Shown: piece after piece, positions 1 through 10,575 of the stretch
How positions within the stretch are numbered: the stretch's first letter is position 1
How the letters are laid out: each line of letters starts with the position of its first letter
NCBI RefSeq assembly: GCF_030817475.1
Contig: NZ_JAUSZJ010000002.1
Coordinates: 5,842,626 to 5,906,625 of the forward strand
Direction of reading: 5' to 3'
Source of the DNA: Streptomyces sp. V2I9
GTDB lineage: Bacteria; Actinomycetota; Actinomycetes; Streptomycetales; Streptomycetaceae
DNA: 64,000 nt
Notes under the pieces: model-generated
Databases searched by the model: none
Seen by the model: only the letters and a program-made list of their open reading frames with translations
Told to the model about the DNA's origin: nothing
Made by a program: the position numbers and the translations under genes

Positions 1-1
1 G

Positions 2-1963
2 GCCGCCGTGCACGCGGCGGGACTCGTGCACCGGGACGTGAAGCCGGGCAACGTCCTGCTGACGGCCGGCGGCCCCCGGCTGATCGACTTCGGGATCGCC
101 CGCGCCGCCGACGCCACCGCCCTCACCGCCACCGGCCTGATCGTCGGCACCCCCGGCTTCCTCCCGCCCGAGCAGGCATCAGGCGGCGCGGAGCCACCGG
201 CCGGGGCGGCCCGGTCCGGGGGCGCGGCGTCCCGGCCCACCGCGCCCGCGTCCGGCACCGGGGACGCGGCGGAAGGGCCCGCCGGCCCCGCCCCCGACGC
301 GCCGCCCGGCGCCGCCGGGGACGTCTTCTCGCTCGGCTGCCTCCTGGCGTACGCGGCCACCGGCCGGCCGCCCTTCGGCGGCGGCGCGGCCGACGCCGTC
401 CTGTACCGCACCGTGCACGACGCGCCCGACCTGGACGGCGTCCACGACGCGCCCCTGCGCGGGCTGCTGGAGCGGTGCCTCGCCAAGGACCCCGGCGGCC
501 GTCCGACCGCCGCGCGACTGGACACCCTGATCTCCGAGGACGTACCGGCCGGGCCCACCGGCGGCGGGCTGCCCGAGGACGTCGTCCGGATGATCGCGGA
601 CCGGTCCGCCGCCCTGCTGGCCCTGCCCGGCATCGACGCCACCGTGGCCGTCACCGACGAACCCGCCGCCCCGCGGCCCGCGTTCTCCCGCAGGACGTTG
701 CTCCTGCTCGCCGGCGGTGGCGCACTCGCCCTCGGGGCCGGGGCCTTGGCCGCCGTACGTCTCGCCCGCGACGAACCCTCCACCGGCGGCGGGGACGGAG
801 CCCCCGGCGGAAGCCGCTGGATCATCGGCCTGCACGCCGACCTCACCGGACCCCGCAGCGCCGCCGGGCGTGCCCAGGAACGCGGTGTCCGGCTCGCCGT
901 CGACCGCTTCAACGCCCTCGGCGACCCGCCCTTCCGGCTCGCCGTGAAGGTGCTCGACGACCAGGGGGACCCCGTCCGCTCCGCGCGGGTGGCCGAGGAG
1001 TTCGCCCGCGACCCGGAGGTCATCGCCGTCATCGGCCCCACCGGCGACGAGGCGGCCGGGGCGGCCCTGCCCGCGTACGACGAGGCCGCGCTGCCGGTCC
1101 TGACGGTGTCCGCCCTCCAGATCTCCTTCCCGAAACGGGCCAACGCCTCCTTCTTCCAGGCCGCCCCCTCCTACGCCGCGCTCGCCGTCCCCGTCGTCCA
1201 CCGCCTGCTGCTGCGCCCCGACGTCGAGCGGCTGGGCATCCTGGTCGACCGGGCCGGCGGGCAGGCGGCGTACCAGGCGGGTTACGCGACCAACCTGCTG
1301 ACCCCCCAGCTCACCACGGGCACCACCCACCCCCGCGTGGTGCCCGCCGGGACCACCGTCTTCGACCCGGTCCTCACCGACCTCCTGTCGAACCGGAGCG
1401 ACGCCCTCTTCTACGCCGGTGACGCGGCCGGCGCCTCACGGGCCGCCCGCATCCTGGCCGAGCTCTCCTTCGCCGGACCGCGCATGGCCCAGCACACCGT
1501 CATGGGGCCGGAGTTCCTGGAACAGGCGGGAGCGGCGGCCGAGGGCTGGGAGTTCGTCGCCCCGTTCACCGACGCGGCCGCCCCGGCCGCCGCGACGTTC
1601 GCCGCCGCCCACCGCAAACGCTTCGGCGCCGAACCCGCCGCCTGGTCGGCCGAGGCGTACGACGTGGCGGGGCTCGTCGCCCGCGAACTGGCATCCGTGG
1701 CGGAGGCCGCCGCGAGGGGCACGGCCGGTCCGGCGAAGGGAACGGCGTCCCCGGCGAAGGTGAGCGCGACACCCTCCGGCGACGGCCTGCCCACCCGGTC
1801 CGCGCTCTCCGCCGCGATCGCCGCGACCCGGTACGAGGGGATCTCGCGCACCTACGCGTTCGACGAGGAGCGTCAGCAACTCGTCGGCCAGGACGCCCAC
1901 CTGTACCGGGTGAAGGACGGCCGCATCCGCTACCTCGGCCCCGCCCCGAAGCCGAAGGACTGA
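2..1963 (+). CDS. Ser/Thr protein kinase fused to extracellular ligand-binding domain (5' truncated)
   Basis: The gene runs in from the left edge, so the kinase P-loop is missing. Visible are the catalytic loop HRDVKPGN, the metal-binding DFG (LIDFGIAR) and a P-P-E version of the APE motif ([11 protein letters not shown]). An Ala/Pro/Gly-rich insertion of about 40 residues follows and interrupts the kinase lobe before DVFSLGCLL. About 230 codons in, a hydrophobic stretch ([20 protein letters not shown]) is a single membrane helix. The remaining ~390 residues match the periplasmic receptor fold of branched-chain amino-acid ABC transporters (starts near [12 protein letters not shown]). Inferred role: a one-protein transmembrane sensor, ligand outside and kinase inside. 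The next gene is a paralogue with the same layout, starting one base after this stop codon. Ligand and substrates unknown. Confidence 0.88.
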   Translation, partial: AAVHAAGLVHRDVKPGNVLLTAGGPRLIDFGIARAADATALTATGLIVGTPGFLPPEQASGGAEPPAGAARSGGAASRPTAPASGTGDAAEGPAGPAPDAPPGAAGDVFSLGCLLAYAATGRPPFGGGAADAVLYRTVHDAPDLDGVHDAPLRGLLERCLAKDPGGRPTAARLDTLISEDVPAGPTGGGLPEDVVRMIADRSAALLALPGIDATVAVTDEPAAPRPAFSRRTLLLLAGGGALALGAGALAAVRLARDEPSTGGGDGAPGGSRWIIGLHADLTGPRSAAGRAQERGVRLAVDRFNALGDPPFRLAVKVLDDQGDPVRSARVAEEFARDPEVIAVIGPTGDEAAGAALPAYDEAALPVLTVSALQISFPKRANASFFQAAPSYAALAVPVVHRLLLRPDVERLGILVDRAGGQAAYQAGYATNLLTPQLTTGTTHPRVVPAGTTVFDPVLTDLLSNRSDALFYAGDAAGASRAARILAELSFAGPRMAQHTVMGPEFLEQAGAAAEGWEFVAPFTDAAAPAAATFAAAHRKRFGAEPAAWSAEAYDVAGLVARELASVAEAAARGTAGPAKGTASPAKVSATPSGDGLPTRSALSAAIAATRYEGISRTYAFDEERQQLVGQDAHLYRVKDGRIRYLGPAPKPKD

Positions 1964-1964
1964 C

Positions 1965-4247
1965 GTGCGGCCCCTCACCTCCGAGGACCCCCGCGCGGTC
2001 GGCCCGTACCGCACCCTCGTCCGGCTCGGCGCGGGCGGGATGGGCGTGGTCTACCTGGCGCGTTCGGCGGGCGGCGCGCTCGCCGCCGTCAAGGTGATCC
2101 GGGCCGAGCACGCCGCCGACCCCGGCTTCCGCGCCCGGTTCCGCCGGGAGGCCGAGGCCGCCGCCCGGATCACCGGCCCGTGGGTGGTGCCGGTGCTCGG
2201 CGCGGACACCGAGGCCCCCGAGCCGTGGCTGGCGACCGCGTACGTTCCCGGCCCCTCGCTGGGCGAGGCGGTGGGAGCCGGCGGACCACTGCCCACCGCG
2301 ACCGTCCGGGCACTCGGGAGCCGGCTGGCGGACGCCCTGGCCTCGGTCCACGCGGCGGGGCTGATCCACCGTGACGTCAAGCCCGGCAACGTGCTGCTGG
2401 CCCTCGACGGCCCCCGCCTCATCGACTTCGGGATCGCCCGCCACGAGGGCGCCTCCGCGCTGACCGCCACCGGCGCGGTGATCGGGACGCCCGGCTACCT
2501 GGCCCCCGAGCAGGCGTCGGCCGGGCCGCTGGGGCCGCCGTGCGACGTGTTCTCGCTCGGCTGCGTCCTCGTGTACGCGGCGACCGGGCGCGGTCCGTTC
2601 GGCGAGGGCGGCGGCGCGGGCGCCCTGTTCCGCACCGTCCACGAGGACCCCGACCTGACGGAGGTGCCGCCCGGTCTGGCTTCCTTGATCACCGACTGCC
2701 TGGCCAAGGACCCGGCCGCCCGCCCCACCGCCATCCAGGTCCGCGACGCCGTGGCGGCGGGCGGCCGGGATGCACGGGACGGAGAGGACCCGGCCGGGCC
2801 CCACGGCGCGTACCCGGCCGGGACGAGGGACCCGCGCGAGTCCCTGACCCGCTGGGGAGCCCCGGACCCGCACGACACGCCCCTCATCCCCTGGCACATG
2901 CCCGCCGGACTCTCCGCGTCGGTCGCCGAGCGGGCCGCCGCCGCCCTCGCCCTGCCGGACCCCGACCCCCTCCCCGTCACACCCGCCGCCCCCGGCCCCG
3001 CCGGGAGCGGGCCCGGCGGTCCGACGCGCCGAAGGCTCTCCACCCGCCGGGGCCTGCTGACCGCCGGGGCGGCCGGAGCCGTCGTCCTCGCCGGCGGGTC
3101 CACCGCGACCTGGCTCGCCCTGCGCAAAGGCGGCACGGGCGGACGGCCGGCGGGGTCCGGGACGACGCCCACGTACACCATCGGCCTCCACGCCGACCTC
3201 GGCGGCCCCGGCCGGGCCACCGGCCTGGCCCATCGGCGCGGCGCCCAGCTCGCCGTCGCCGATCACAACGCCCGTGAGGACAAGGCGTTCCGGCTCGCCC
3301 TGCGCACCGAGGACGACGCGGGAGACCCGGCGGCCGCGCTCCGGGCCGCCGGGAGGCTGGCGGAGGACCCCTCGGTCGTCGCGGTCCTCGGACCCACCGG
3401 GGACGTGCTGCGCGAGGACGTCGTCCAGCGGTACGGCGCGGCGCGGCTGGCCACGGTCGTCGTCGCGGCGGGCTCCAGCAGGGTCGGGACCGGCACCGGC
3501 CTGCGCCTCTGCCTGACCCGCCCCCTGGACCGCATGCTCGCCCCCGGCCTCATCGGCTTCCTCGCCGCCAACCGCCCCTCGGCCCGCGTGCTCCTCGTCG
3601 AGGACACGGCCGACGACGGCCTCGGAGCCGAGACCGGGCGCCTGTTCCGCAGCGCCCCGCCCGCCGGGACCACGCTCGTCGACCACCCCCTCGCCCGAGG
3701 CGGCGCGGGGTTCGGCGCGGCCGCCCGCAAAGCCGTCGGCGGCCGGGCCGACGCGGTGGTGTACGCGGGCGGCGACGCGTCCCGAGCCGCCCGGCTCGCC
3801 ACCGCGCTGGCGGCGGAGGGCTTCACCGGGGACCGGCTCGCCGCCGGGCCCGCCCTGGGCCCCGCCTTCCTCGACGGCGCGGGCGGGGCCGCCGACGGCT
3901 GGATCTTCGCCGAGGCGTACGCCGACCCCGCCGCCCTCCCCTCGGCCAGGGCCTTCACCGCCGCCCACCGCAAGCGCTTCGGCGCGCCCCCGGCGACCTG
4001 GGCGGCCGAGGCGTACGACGCGGTCGGCCTGATCGCCCGCGCCGCCGGGACGACCAGCGCCTCGGGGGAGGTGCGCCACGGCATCGGCGGGCGCCTCGTG
4101 CGGACCGAGCACCGGGGGATCGTGCGCACTCTCGCCTTCGACGCCTCCACCCGCCAGGTACGCGTCCCGGACGGGATCTTCCTCCACCGGATCGAGCGGG
4201 GCCGCCCCCGCTTCCTCGGCCCCTACGGCGACGTCCGGGCGGAGTGA
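1965..4247 (+). CDS. Ser/Thr protein kinase fused to extracellular ligand-binding domain
   Basis: This 760-residue protein is complete. Its kinase domain spans roughly residues 15-265: glycine loop GAGGMG at 22-27, ATP-anchoring K43, catalytic D137 in [12 protein letters not shown]154, and GTPGYLAPEQA. A low-complexity juxtamembrane linker follows. One hydrophobic helix lies near 363-385, just after RRGLL. From about residue 403 (TYTIGLHADLGGPG) to the end is a Leu/Ile/Val-receptor-like binding domain ending RFLGPYGDV. Topology predicts a cytoplasmic kinase and an external sensor. The GTG start lies one base after the upstream stop, with GAAGG before it, so the two paralogues form an operon and probably arose by tandem duplication. 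No PASTA repeats, so it is not a PknB-type peptidoglycan sensor. Confidence 0.92.
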   Translation: MRPLTSEDPRAVGPYRTLVRLGAGGMGVVYLARSAGGALAAVKVIRAEHAADPGFRARFRREAEAAARITGPWVVPVLGADTEAPEPWLATAYVPGPSLGEAVGAGGPLPTATVRALGSRLADALASVHAAGLIHRDVKPGNVLLALDGPRLIDFGIARHEGASALTATGAVIGTPGYLAPEQASAGPLGPPCDVFSLGCVLVYAATGRGPFGEGGGAGALFRTVHEDPDLTEVPPGLASLITDCLAKDPAARPTAIQVRDAVAAGGRDARDGEDPAGPHGAYPAGTRDPRESLTRWGAPDPHDTPLIPWHMPAGLSASVAERAAAALALPDPDPLPVTPAAPGPAGSGPGGPTRRRLSTRRGLLTAGAAGAVVLAGGSTATWLALRKGGTGGRPAGSGTTPTYTIGLHADLGGPGRATGLAHRRGAQLAVADHNAREDKAFRLALRTEDDAGDPAAALRAAGRLAEDPSVVAVLGPTGDVLREDVVQRYGAARLATVVVAAGSSRVGTGTGLRLCLTRPLDRMLAPGLIGFLAANRPSARVLLVEDTADDGLGAETGRLFRSAPPAGTTLVDHPLARGGAGFGAAARKAVGGRADAVVYAGGDASRAARLATALAAEGFTGDRLAAGPALGPAFLDGAGGAADGWIFAEAYADPAALPSARAFTAAHRKRFGAPPATWAAEAYDAVGLIARAAGTTSASGEVRHGIGGRLVRTEHRGIVRTLAFDASTRQVRVPDGIFLHRIERGRPRFLGPYGDVRAE

Positions 4248-4289
4248 GCCCGCGGGGGCGGAGTGAGCTCGTACGGCGACGTCCGGGCG
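4224..4289. repeat. 18-bp direct repeat at the end of the second kinase gene
   Basis: The 18 bases at 4224-4241, which encode the last residues of the kinase fusion, recur exactly at 4272-4289 just after its stop codon. GCGGAGTGAGC is also repeated between them. This looks like a small local duplication of the gene's 3' end. Confidence 0.7.
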
Positions 4290-4703
4290 CGGTGACCCGC
4301 GTGACGGGTCGTGCGGTGCCGGGCCGGGGAGCGGCCCAGGGGCAGCGGTCGTGAAGCCACCGCCGGTGAAGCCGGGGCCAGGCGTGAAGATCTTCTGCGG
4401 GCGCGCTTAAGAAATCCTCGATGGACCCGGGCCCCGTCGTACGGCAGATTGCTCCGTGACGGCCGAGGATGGCGCGTGGAGCCGTACGACGTGCGGCCCG
4501 TACGCCGTGCGCACGGTCCGCAGCCGTGACGTGCGCGCGACGTGCGGCCGGACACCGTGCTCCGCCCCGGCCCGCCGTGCCCCCGCCACCGGGGGCGACC
4601 CACCGATAACCACCGCAGACCACCCCGGGGGCCGCAGGTTCTTCCGACCTGCCCCGAGGCACCGGGGCATCCACTCGCGTACCGACGTCAGGGAGCCACA
4701 GCC
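4248..4703. other. Intergenic region before tdh
   Basis: No convincing gene lies in these 456 bases. They contain the duplicated kinase 3' end (4272-4289) and two copies of GACGTGCGGCC near 4488 and 4538. I see no recognisable promoter, riboswitch or terminator, although the tdh promoter must lie in or before this stretch. Confidence 0.5.
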
Positions 4704-5732
4704 GTGAAGGCACTCGTCAAGCAGAAGGCCGAGCCCGGACTGTGGCTGATGGACGTGCCGGAGCCGGAGTACGGCCCCACCGACGTCCTGATCAAGGTCC
4801 TGCGCACCGGCATCTGCGGCACCGACCTGCACATCCGCGCCTACGACGGCTGGGCCCAGCAGGCGGTCACCACCCCGCTGATCCTCGGCCACGAGTTCGT
4901 GGGCGAGGTCGCCGCGCTCGGTTCCGACGTCGCGGACGTCGCGGTCGGGGACCTGGTCAGCGGCGAGGGCCACCTCGTCTGCGGCAAGTGCCGCAACTGC
5001 CTCGCCGGCCGCCGCCACCTCTGCCGCTCCACCATCGGCCTCGGTGTCGGCCGGGACGGGGCGTTCGCGGAGTACGTGGTCCTGCCCGCCTCCAACGTGT
5101 GGGTGCACCGGGCCCCCGTCGACCTCGACATCGCGGCGATCTTCGACCCGTTCGGCAACGCCGTGCACACCGCGCTCTCCTTCCCGCTGGTCGGCGAGGA
5201 CGTCCTCATCACCGGCGCGGGGCCGATCGGCATCATGGCCGCCGCCGTCGCGAAGCACGCCGGGGCCCGCAACGTCGTCATCACCGACGTCAGCGAGGCC
5301 CGCCTCGACCTCGCCCGCAAGGTCGGCGTCAGCCTCGCCCTGAACGTCGCGGAGCACACCATCGCCGACGGCCAGCAGAAGCTCGGCCTGCGCGAGGGCT
5401 TCGACATCGGCCTGGAGATGTCCGGCCGCCCCGAGGCGATGCGCGAGATGGTCGCCAACATGACGCACGGCGGCCGGATCGCCATGCTCGGCCTGCCCGC
5501 CGAGGAGTTCGCCGTCGACTGGGCCCGGATCGTCACCTCGATGATCACCGTCAAGGGCATCTACGGCCGCGAGATGTTCGAGACCTGGTACGCCATGTCC
5601 GTCCTGCTGGAGGGCGGCCTCGACCTCGCCCCCGTGATCACCGGCCGGTACGGCTTCCGCGACTTCGAGGCGGCCTTCGACGACGCCGCGAGCGGCCTCG
5701 GCGGCAAGGTCATCCTCGACTGGACCGCCTGA
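4704..5732 (+). CDS. tdh: L-threonine 3-dehydrogenase
   Basis: Zinc-dependent medium-chain dehydrogenase that oxidises L-threonine to 2-amino-3-oxobutyrate with NAD+. The GTG at 4704 gives 342 residues, against 341 in E. coli Tdh, and has GGGAG eight bases upstream; the longer open frame is not supported. Catalytic zinc ligand C38 lies in [15 protein letters not shown] follows, and the structural zinc loop [15 protein letters not shown] begins at C93, as in the E. coli enzyme. The NAD-binding Rossmann motif is [12 protein letters not shown]. The next gene, 32 bp downstream, is kbl, the second enzyme of the same pathway, so the pair is an operon. Confidence 0.96.
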   Translation: MKALVKQKAEPGLWLMDVPEPEYGPTDVLIKVLRTGICGTDLHIRAYDGWAQQAVTTPLILGHEFVGEVAALGSDVADVAVGDLVSGEGHLVCGKCRNCLAGRRHLCRSTIGLGVGRDGAFAEYVVLPASNVWVHRAPVDLDIAAIFDPFGNAVHTALSFPLVGEDVLITGAGPIGIMAAAVAKHAGARNVVITDVSEARLDLARKVGVSLALNVAEHTIADGQQKLGLREGFDIGLEMSGRPEAMREMVANMTHGGRIAMLGLPAEEFAVDWARIVTSMITVKGIYGREMFETWYAMSVLLEGGLDLAPVITGRYGFRDFEAAFDDAASGLGGKVILDWTA

Positions 5733-5764
5733 GACCGACCGACCGCACCCTTTAAGGAACCCGC

Positions 5765-6973
<1,209 letters not shown>

Positions 6974-7048
6974 CCGGGCGTCGTCCCCTCGCCGGGTGAC
7001 GCCGCTCGCCGGGTCGGGCACTCCGCCGCGACCCGGGACAATGGGTAC

Positions 7049-7978
7049 ATGATCGATGCGCGGCGGCTGCGAATCCTCCGTGCGGTGGCCGACCACCGCA
7101 CGGTGACCGCGGCCGCCGCCGCGTTGTACCTGACGCCCTCCGCCGTCTCCCAGCAGCTCGCCGCCCTGGAGCAGGAGACGGGCCACCGTCTCGTCGAACG
7201 CGGGGCGCGCGGGGCGCGGCTCACCGCCGCCGGGGAGATCCTGCTCAGCCACACCAATCTGGTCCTGGCCCAGCTGGAGCGGGCCGAGGCGGAGCTGGCC
7301 GACTACAGCGCGGGTGTCGCCGGTACGGTCACGGTCGCCGCGTTCGCCACCGGCATCGGCCTCGTCCTCGCCCCCGCCCTCACCGAGCTGGCCCGCACCG
7401 CGCCCGGCATCCGGGTCAAGGTCCAGGACGCCGAGGGCGACGCGAGCGTGCCGATGGTGCTGGACCGGCAGGTCGATGTGGCGGTGGCCGTCGAGTACCG
7501 GGGCGCGCCCGCCGAGGACGACCGCCGCCTCACCCGCGTCCCCCTGTACTCGGAGCCGTTCGACGCGGTGCTGCCCGTGGACCACCGGCTCGCGGACCAG
7601 GACCAGGTGGCGGTCGCGGACCTCGCCAAGGACCCGTGGATCGGCCCGTACCCCGGCAACCCGTGCCATGACGTGGTGGTCCTGGCCTGCGAGTTCGCCG
7701 GGTTCGCCCCCCACCTGGAGCACTCGTCGGACGATTTCCGTGCCGTCGTCGCCCTGGCCGGGGCGGACGCGGGGGTGGCCCTGGTGCCGCGCTCCGCGCT
7801 GCGCGGGATGGAGCTGACCGGGGTGGTCGTCCGCCCGGTCGAGGGCAGCGCCCCCACCCGCCGGGTCTTCGCCGCCGTACGCCAGGGGGCCGAGGGCCAT
7901 CCGCTGATCCGGCCGGTGCTGGACGCGATGGAGGCGGTGGCCGTACGGGAGACGGATCTGGCGGCCGGCAGGCCCTGA
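7049..7978 (+). CDS. LysR-family transcriptional regulator
   Basis: This 309-residue protein has an N-terminal winged helix-turn-helix (residues ~5-65: RRLRILRAVADHRTVTAAA, then SAVSQQLAALEQETG) and a periplasmic-binding-like effector domain from ~90 to 295. There is no Shine-Dalgarno sequence. GACAAT at 7037-7042 stands six bases before the ATG and could be the -10 of a leaderless transcript. It lies 83 bp downstream of kbl on the same strand. Whether it controls tdh-kbl is unknown. It ends 16 bp before the convergent VOC gene. Confidence 0.9.
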   Translation: MIDARRLRILRAVADHRTVTAAAAALYLTPSAVSQQLAALEQETGHRLVERGARGARLTAAGEILLSHTNLVLAQLERAEAELADYSAGVAGTVTVAAFATGIGLVLAPALTELARTAPGIRVKVQDAEGDASVPMVLDRQVDVAVAVEYRGAPAEDDRRLTRVPLYSEPFDAVLPVDHRLADQDQVAVADLAKDPWIGPYPGNPCHDVVVLACEFAGFAPHLEHSSDDFRAVVALAGADAGVALVPRSALRGMELTGVVVRPVEGSAPTRRVFAAVRQGAEGHPLIRPVLDAMEAVAVRETDLAAGRP

Positions 7979-7994
7979 CCCCCGTGGGTCCCGC

Positions 7995-8390
7995 TCAGGC
8001 GGTGCGGGGCTGGAGCAGGTCCCAGCGGTTGCCGTAGAGGTCCTCGAAGACCGCGACCGACCCGTACGTCTCGTGCCGGGGCTCCTCCAGGAACCGCACC
8101 CCGGCCGCCCGCATCCGCGCGTGGTCGGCCGCGAAGTCCTCGGTGTGCAGGAAGAAGCCGACCCGGCCGCCGGTCTGCGCCCCCACCGCCGCACCCTGCG
8201 CCTCGTCCTTCGCGCGGGCCAGCAGGAGGCCCGTACCGGGCGCGGCCCCGCGCGGGCGCACCACCACCCAGCGGGAGCCGTCGCCCCGGTCGGTGTCCTC
8301 GGCCACCGTGAAGCCGAGCGCGTCGCGGTAGAACGCGACCGCCTCGTCGTAGTCGCGGACAACCAGGGTGACCAGGGCGATCTGGGACAT
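7995..8390 (-). CDS. VOC (glyoxalase/bleomycin-resistance fold) family protein
   Basis: This 131-residue protein has one vicinal-oxygen-chelate domain: LVTLVVRDYDEAVAFYRDAL at the start, FFLHTEDFAADHARM in the middle and VFEDLYGNRWDLLQ at the end. Family members bind a metal and act as lyases, dioxygenases or drug-binding proteins; the substrate here cannot be told. The ATG at 8388-8390 is preceded by GGAGGGTCCCGCC, a good RBS, which rejects the much longer open frame upstream. A possible operator lies at 8424-8435. Confidence 0.85.
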   Translation of the reverse strand: MSQIALVTLVVRDYDEAVAFYRDALGFTVAEDTDRGDGSRWVVVRPRGAAPGTGLLLARAKDEAQGAAVGAQTGGRVGFFLHTEDFAADHARMRAAGVRFLEEPRHETYGSVAVFEDLYGNRWDLLQPRTA

Positions 8391-8423
8391 GGCGGGACCC
8401 TCCAGGGATGCTGCGGCGGTGAG

Positions 8424-8435
8424 GTTATACGTAAC
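8424..8435 (-). promoter_or_regulatory. Candidate operator/promoter of the VOC gene
   Basis: GTTATACGTAAC has inverted GTTA/TAAC arms in an unusually AT-rich patch 34 bp upstream of the VOC start codon. Symmetry and position suit a small dimeric repressor (ArsR, MarR or TetR type), but no regulator gene adjoins it. Confidence 0.35.
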
Positions 8436-8624
8436 ACTATCCTCTCGGCCCCGGAAGCCGCCGCCCCGGCGCCGGGACGTAGCCGCCCCGCATCCCGGAC
8501 GCCGCCGCGCCGGCCGCGGCGTTCCGGCCGCCCCGGACCCCCGTCGCCCGCGCGGCCCCGGCGTCCTGCCCGGCGGGGGCCGCCCGCGCCTGCCCGGCCG
8601 CGGTCTCCCGGCACAATGTCCCGC

Positions 8625-9281
8625 ATGCACATCGTGGACGGGACGAGCGGCGGCGGCCGGGCCGCGCTGGCGGAGCGGGCCCGCACGCTCGCGGAGTCCG
8701 GACGGCGCGCCCTCCTCGGGATCGCGGGCCCGCCCGGAGCCGGGAAGTCCACCCTCGCGGCACAGCTGGTCGCGGCCCTGGACGGGCGCGCCGCCCTCGT
8801 CCCGATGGACGGCTTCCACCTGGCCGCCGCCGAGCTGGCCCGCCTCGGCCGCGCCGACCGCAAGGGCGCGCCCGACACCTTCGACGCGGCCGGGTACGCG
8901 GCCCTGCTGCGGAGGCTGCGCGCGCCGGACCCGGTCCACGCGGTCTACGCCCCGGCGTTCGACCGGTCCCTGGAGGAACCGGTCGCGGGCGCCCTCCCGG
9001 TGGGGCCGGACGTCCCGCTCGTCATCACCGAGGGCAACTACCTGCTGCACGACGACGGCCCCTGGGGCGAGGTGCGCGGGCTGCTGGACGAGGTGTGGTT
9101 CCTGGACCTCGACCCGGTGGTCCGGGCGGGCCGGCTCGTCGACCGCCACGTCCGCCACGGGCGGCCCCGGCCCCGCGCCGAGGAGTGGGTGGCCCGGTCC
9201 GACGAGGCCAACGCCCGGCTGGTGGAGCGGGGCCGCGACCGCGCCGATGTGCTCGTGCGGCTGACGCGGGCCGAGGCCTGA
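8625..9281 (+). CDS. P-loop nucleoside/sugar kinase-like protein (uridine kinase superfamily)
   Basis: The protein is about 218 residues. It has a Walker A motif GPPGAGKST near the N-terminus, DGFHLAAAEL typical of the uridine kinase/pantothenate kinase-like group, and ITEGNYLLHDDGPW, the signature of the YggC/FrcK-type nucleoside triphosphate hydrolases. The family phosphorylates small molecules with ATP; the substrate is not predictable here. Two in-frame ATGs occur (8616 and 8625), neither with a Shine-Dalgarno. CACAAT at 8612-8617, seven bases before 8625, favours a leaderless transcript starting at the second. Confidence 0.82.
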   Translation: MHIVDGTSGGGRAALAERARTLAESGRRALLGIAGPPGAGKSTLAAQLVAALDGRAALVPMDGFHLAAAELARLGRADRKGAPDTFDAAGYAALLRRLRAPDPVHAVYAPAFDRSLEEPVAGALPVGPDVPLVITEGNYLLHDDGPWGEVRGLLDEVWFLDLDPVVRAGRLVDRHVRHGRPRPRAEEWVARSDEANARLVERGRDRADVLVRLTRAEA

Positions 9282-9392
9282 CAGGCACACGCACGCGTCA
9301 TCCTGGCCGAGATCCGATGGCCGCGTACGCCCACCGGGCGGCCGGGATCGGGCAGGATGCTCCGTGCCGTGTCGTACCGCCAGGAGGCCCCG

Positions 9393-10538
9393 ATGTCCCG
9401 CCCCAGCCCGTCCGCCGAGCACTCCGTCCCGCCGCCCTTCACCGCCGACGACTACCGGGCCCGGATGGCGCGGGCCGCCGAGTCCGCCGCCGAGGCCGGA
9501 CTCGCCGGGGTCGTCGTCGCGCCCGGACCCGACCTCGTCCACCTCACCGGCTACCGCCCCGTGAGCACGGAACGCCTCACCCTCCTCGTCCTGCGGGCCG
9601 GCCACGACCCCGTGCTGGTGGTCCCGACGCTGGAGGCCCCCGACGCGGCCGCCGCCACCGGTGCTCCCGCCCTCACCCTGCGGGACTGGACCGACGGCAA
9701 GGACCCGTACGCGGTGACCGCTCCCCTGCTGGACGCCGAGGGCCGTTTCGGGGTCAGCGACAATGCCTGGGCGATGCATCTTCTGGGCCTGCAACGGGAG
9801 TTGCCCGGCACCTCCTACACCCCGCTCACCGAGGCGCTGCCGATGCTCCGGGCGGTGAAGGACGCCGCCGAGCTGGAACGGCTCGCCGCCGCCGGGGCCG
9901 CCGCCGACGCCACGTACGAGGAGATCCTCAAGGTGCGCTTCTCCGGCCGCCGGGAGACCGACGTGGCCACCGACCTCGCCGCACTGCTGCGGGAGTTCGG
10001 CCACTCCCAGGTGGACTTCACGGTCGTCGGCTCCGGCCCCAACGGGGCCAACCCGCACCACGAGGCGGGGGAGCGCACCATCGAGCGGGGCGACATGGTC
10101 GTCCTCGACTTCGGCGGACTCAAGCACGGTTACGGCTCCGACACCTCCCGTACGGTCCACGTCGGGGAGCCCACCGCCGAGGAGCAGCGGGTCCACGACA
10201 TCGTCCGCGAGGCCCAGGCGGCGGGCTGCGCCGCCGTGCGGCCCGGCGTCGCCTGCCAGGAGATCGACCGTGCGGCCCGCGCGGTGATCACCGAGTTCGG
10301 CTACGGCGACCGGTTCATCCACCGCACCGGCCACGGCATCGGCGTCACCACCCACGAGCCGCCCTACATGATCGAGGGCGAGGAGCAGCCGCTCGTCCCC
10401 GGCATGTGCTTCTCCGTGGAGCCGGGCATCTACCTTCCGGGCCGGTTCGGCGTCCGGATCGAGGACATCGTGGCGGTGACCGAGGACGGCGGGCGGCGGC
10501 TCAACACCACCGCCCGCGAACTGGCCGTCGTGGAGTAG
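9393..10538 (+). CDS. M24-family metallopeptidase (Xaa-Pro aminopeptidase-like)
   Basis: This 381-residue protein has an N-terminal creatinase/prolidase domain (to about residue 130) and a C-terminal pita-bread catalytic domain. Dinuclear metal ligands are visible in VVLDFGGLKHGYGSDTSRT (two Asp), GHGIGVTTHEPP (His), FSVEPGIYLPG (Glu) and VRIEDIV (Glu). It is predicted to be a cytosolic aminopeptidase that removes N-terminal residues preceding proline. The ATG at 9393 was chosen because CAGGAGG precedes it. It converges with treZ across a 37-bp gap containing a small hairpin. Confidence 0.9.
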   Translation: MSRPSPSAEHSVPPPFTADDYRARMARAAESAAEAGLAGVVVAPGPDLVHLTGYRPVSTERLTLLVLRAGHDPVLVVPTLEAPDAAAATGAPALTLRDWTDGKDPYAVTAPLLDAEGRFGVSDNAWAMHLLGLQRELPGTSYTPLTEALPMLRAVKDAAELERLAAAGAAADATYEEILKVRFSGRRETDVATDLAALLREFGHSQVDFTVVGSGPNGANPHHEAGERTIERGDMVVLDFGGLKHGYGSDTSRTVHVGEPTAEEQRVHDIVREAQAAGCAAVRPGVACQEIDRAARAVITEFGYGDRFIHRTGHGIGVTTHEPPYMIEGEEQPLVPGMCFSVEPGIYLPGRFGVRIEDIVAVTEDGGRRLNTTARELAVVE

Positions 10539-10552
10539 GACGTCGGGGTCGA

Positions 10553-10571
10553 GCCGCCGGGGCGAGGCGGC
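10553..10571. terminator. Small hairpin between convergent genes
   Basis: GCCGCC and GGCGGC form a 6-bp stem with a 7-base loop in the 37-bp gap between the peptidase and treZ stop codons. It could serve both directions but is short. Confidence 0.35.
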
Positions 10572-10575
10572 CGGG

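Noticed and set aside
4248-4703. Glycine- or threonine-responsive riboswitch before tdh
   Set aside because: No conserved riboswitch core could be recognised by eye; only short local repeats are present.
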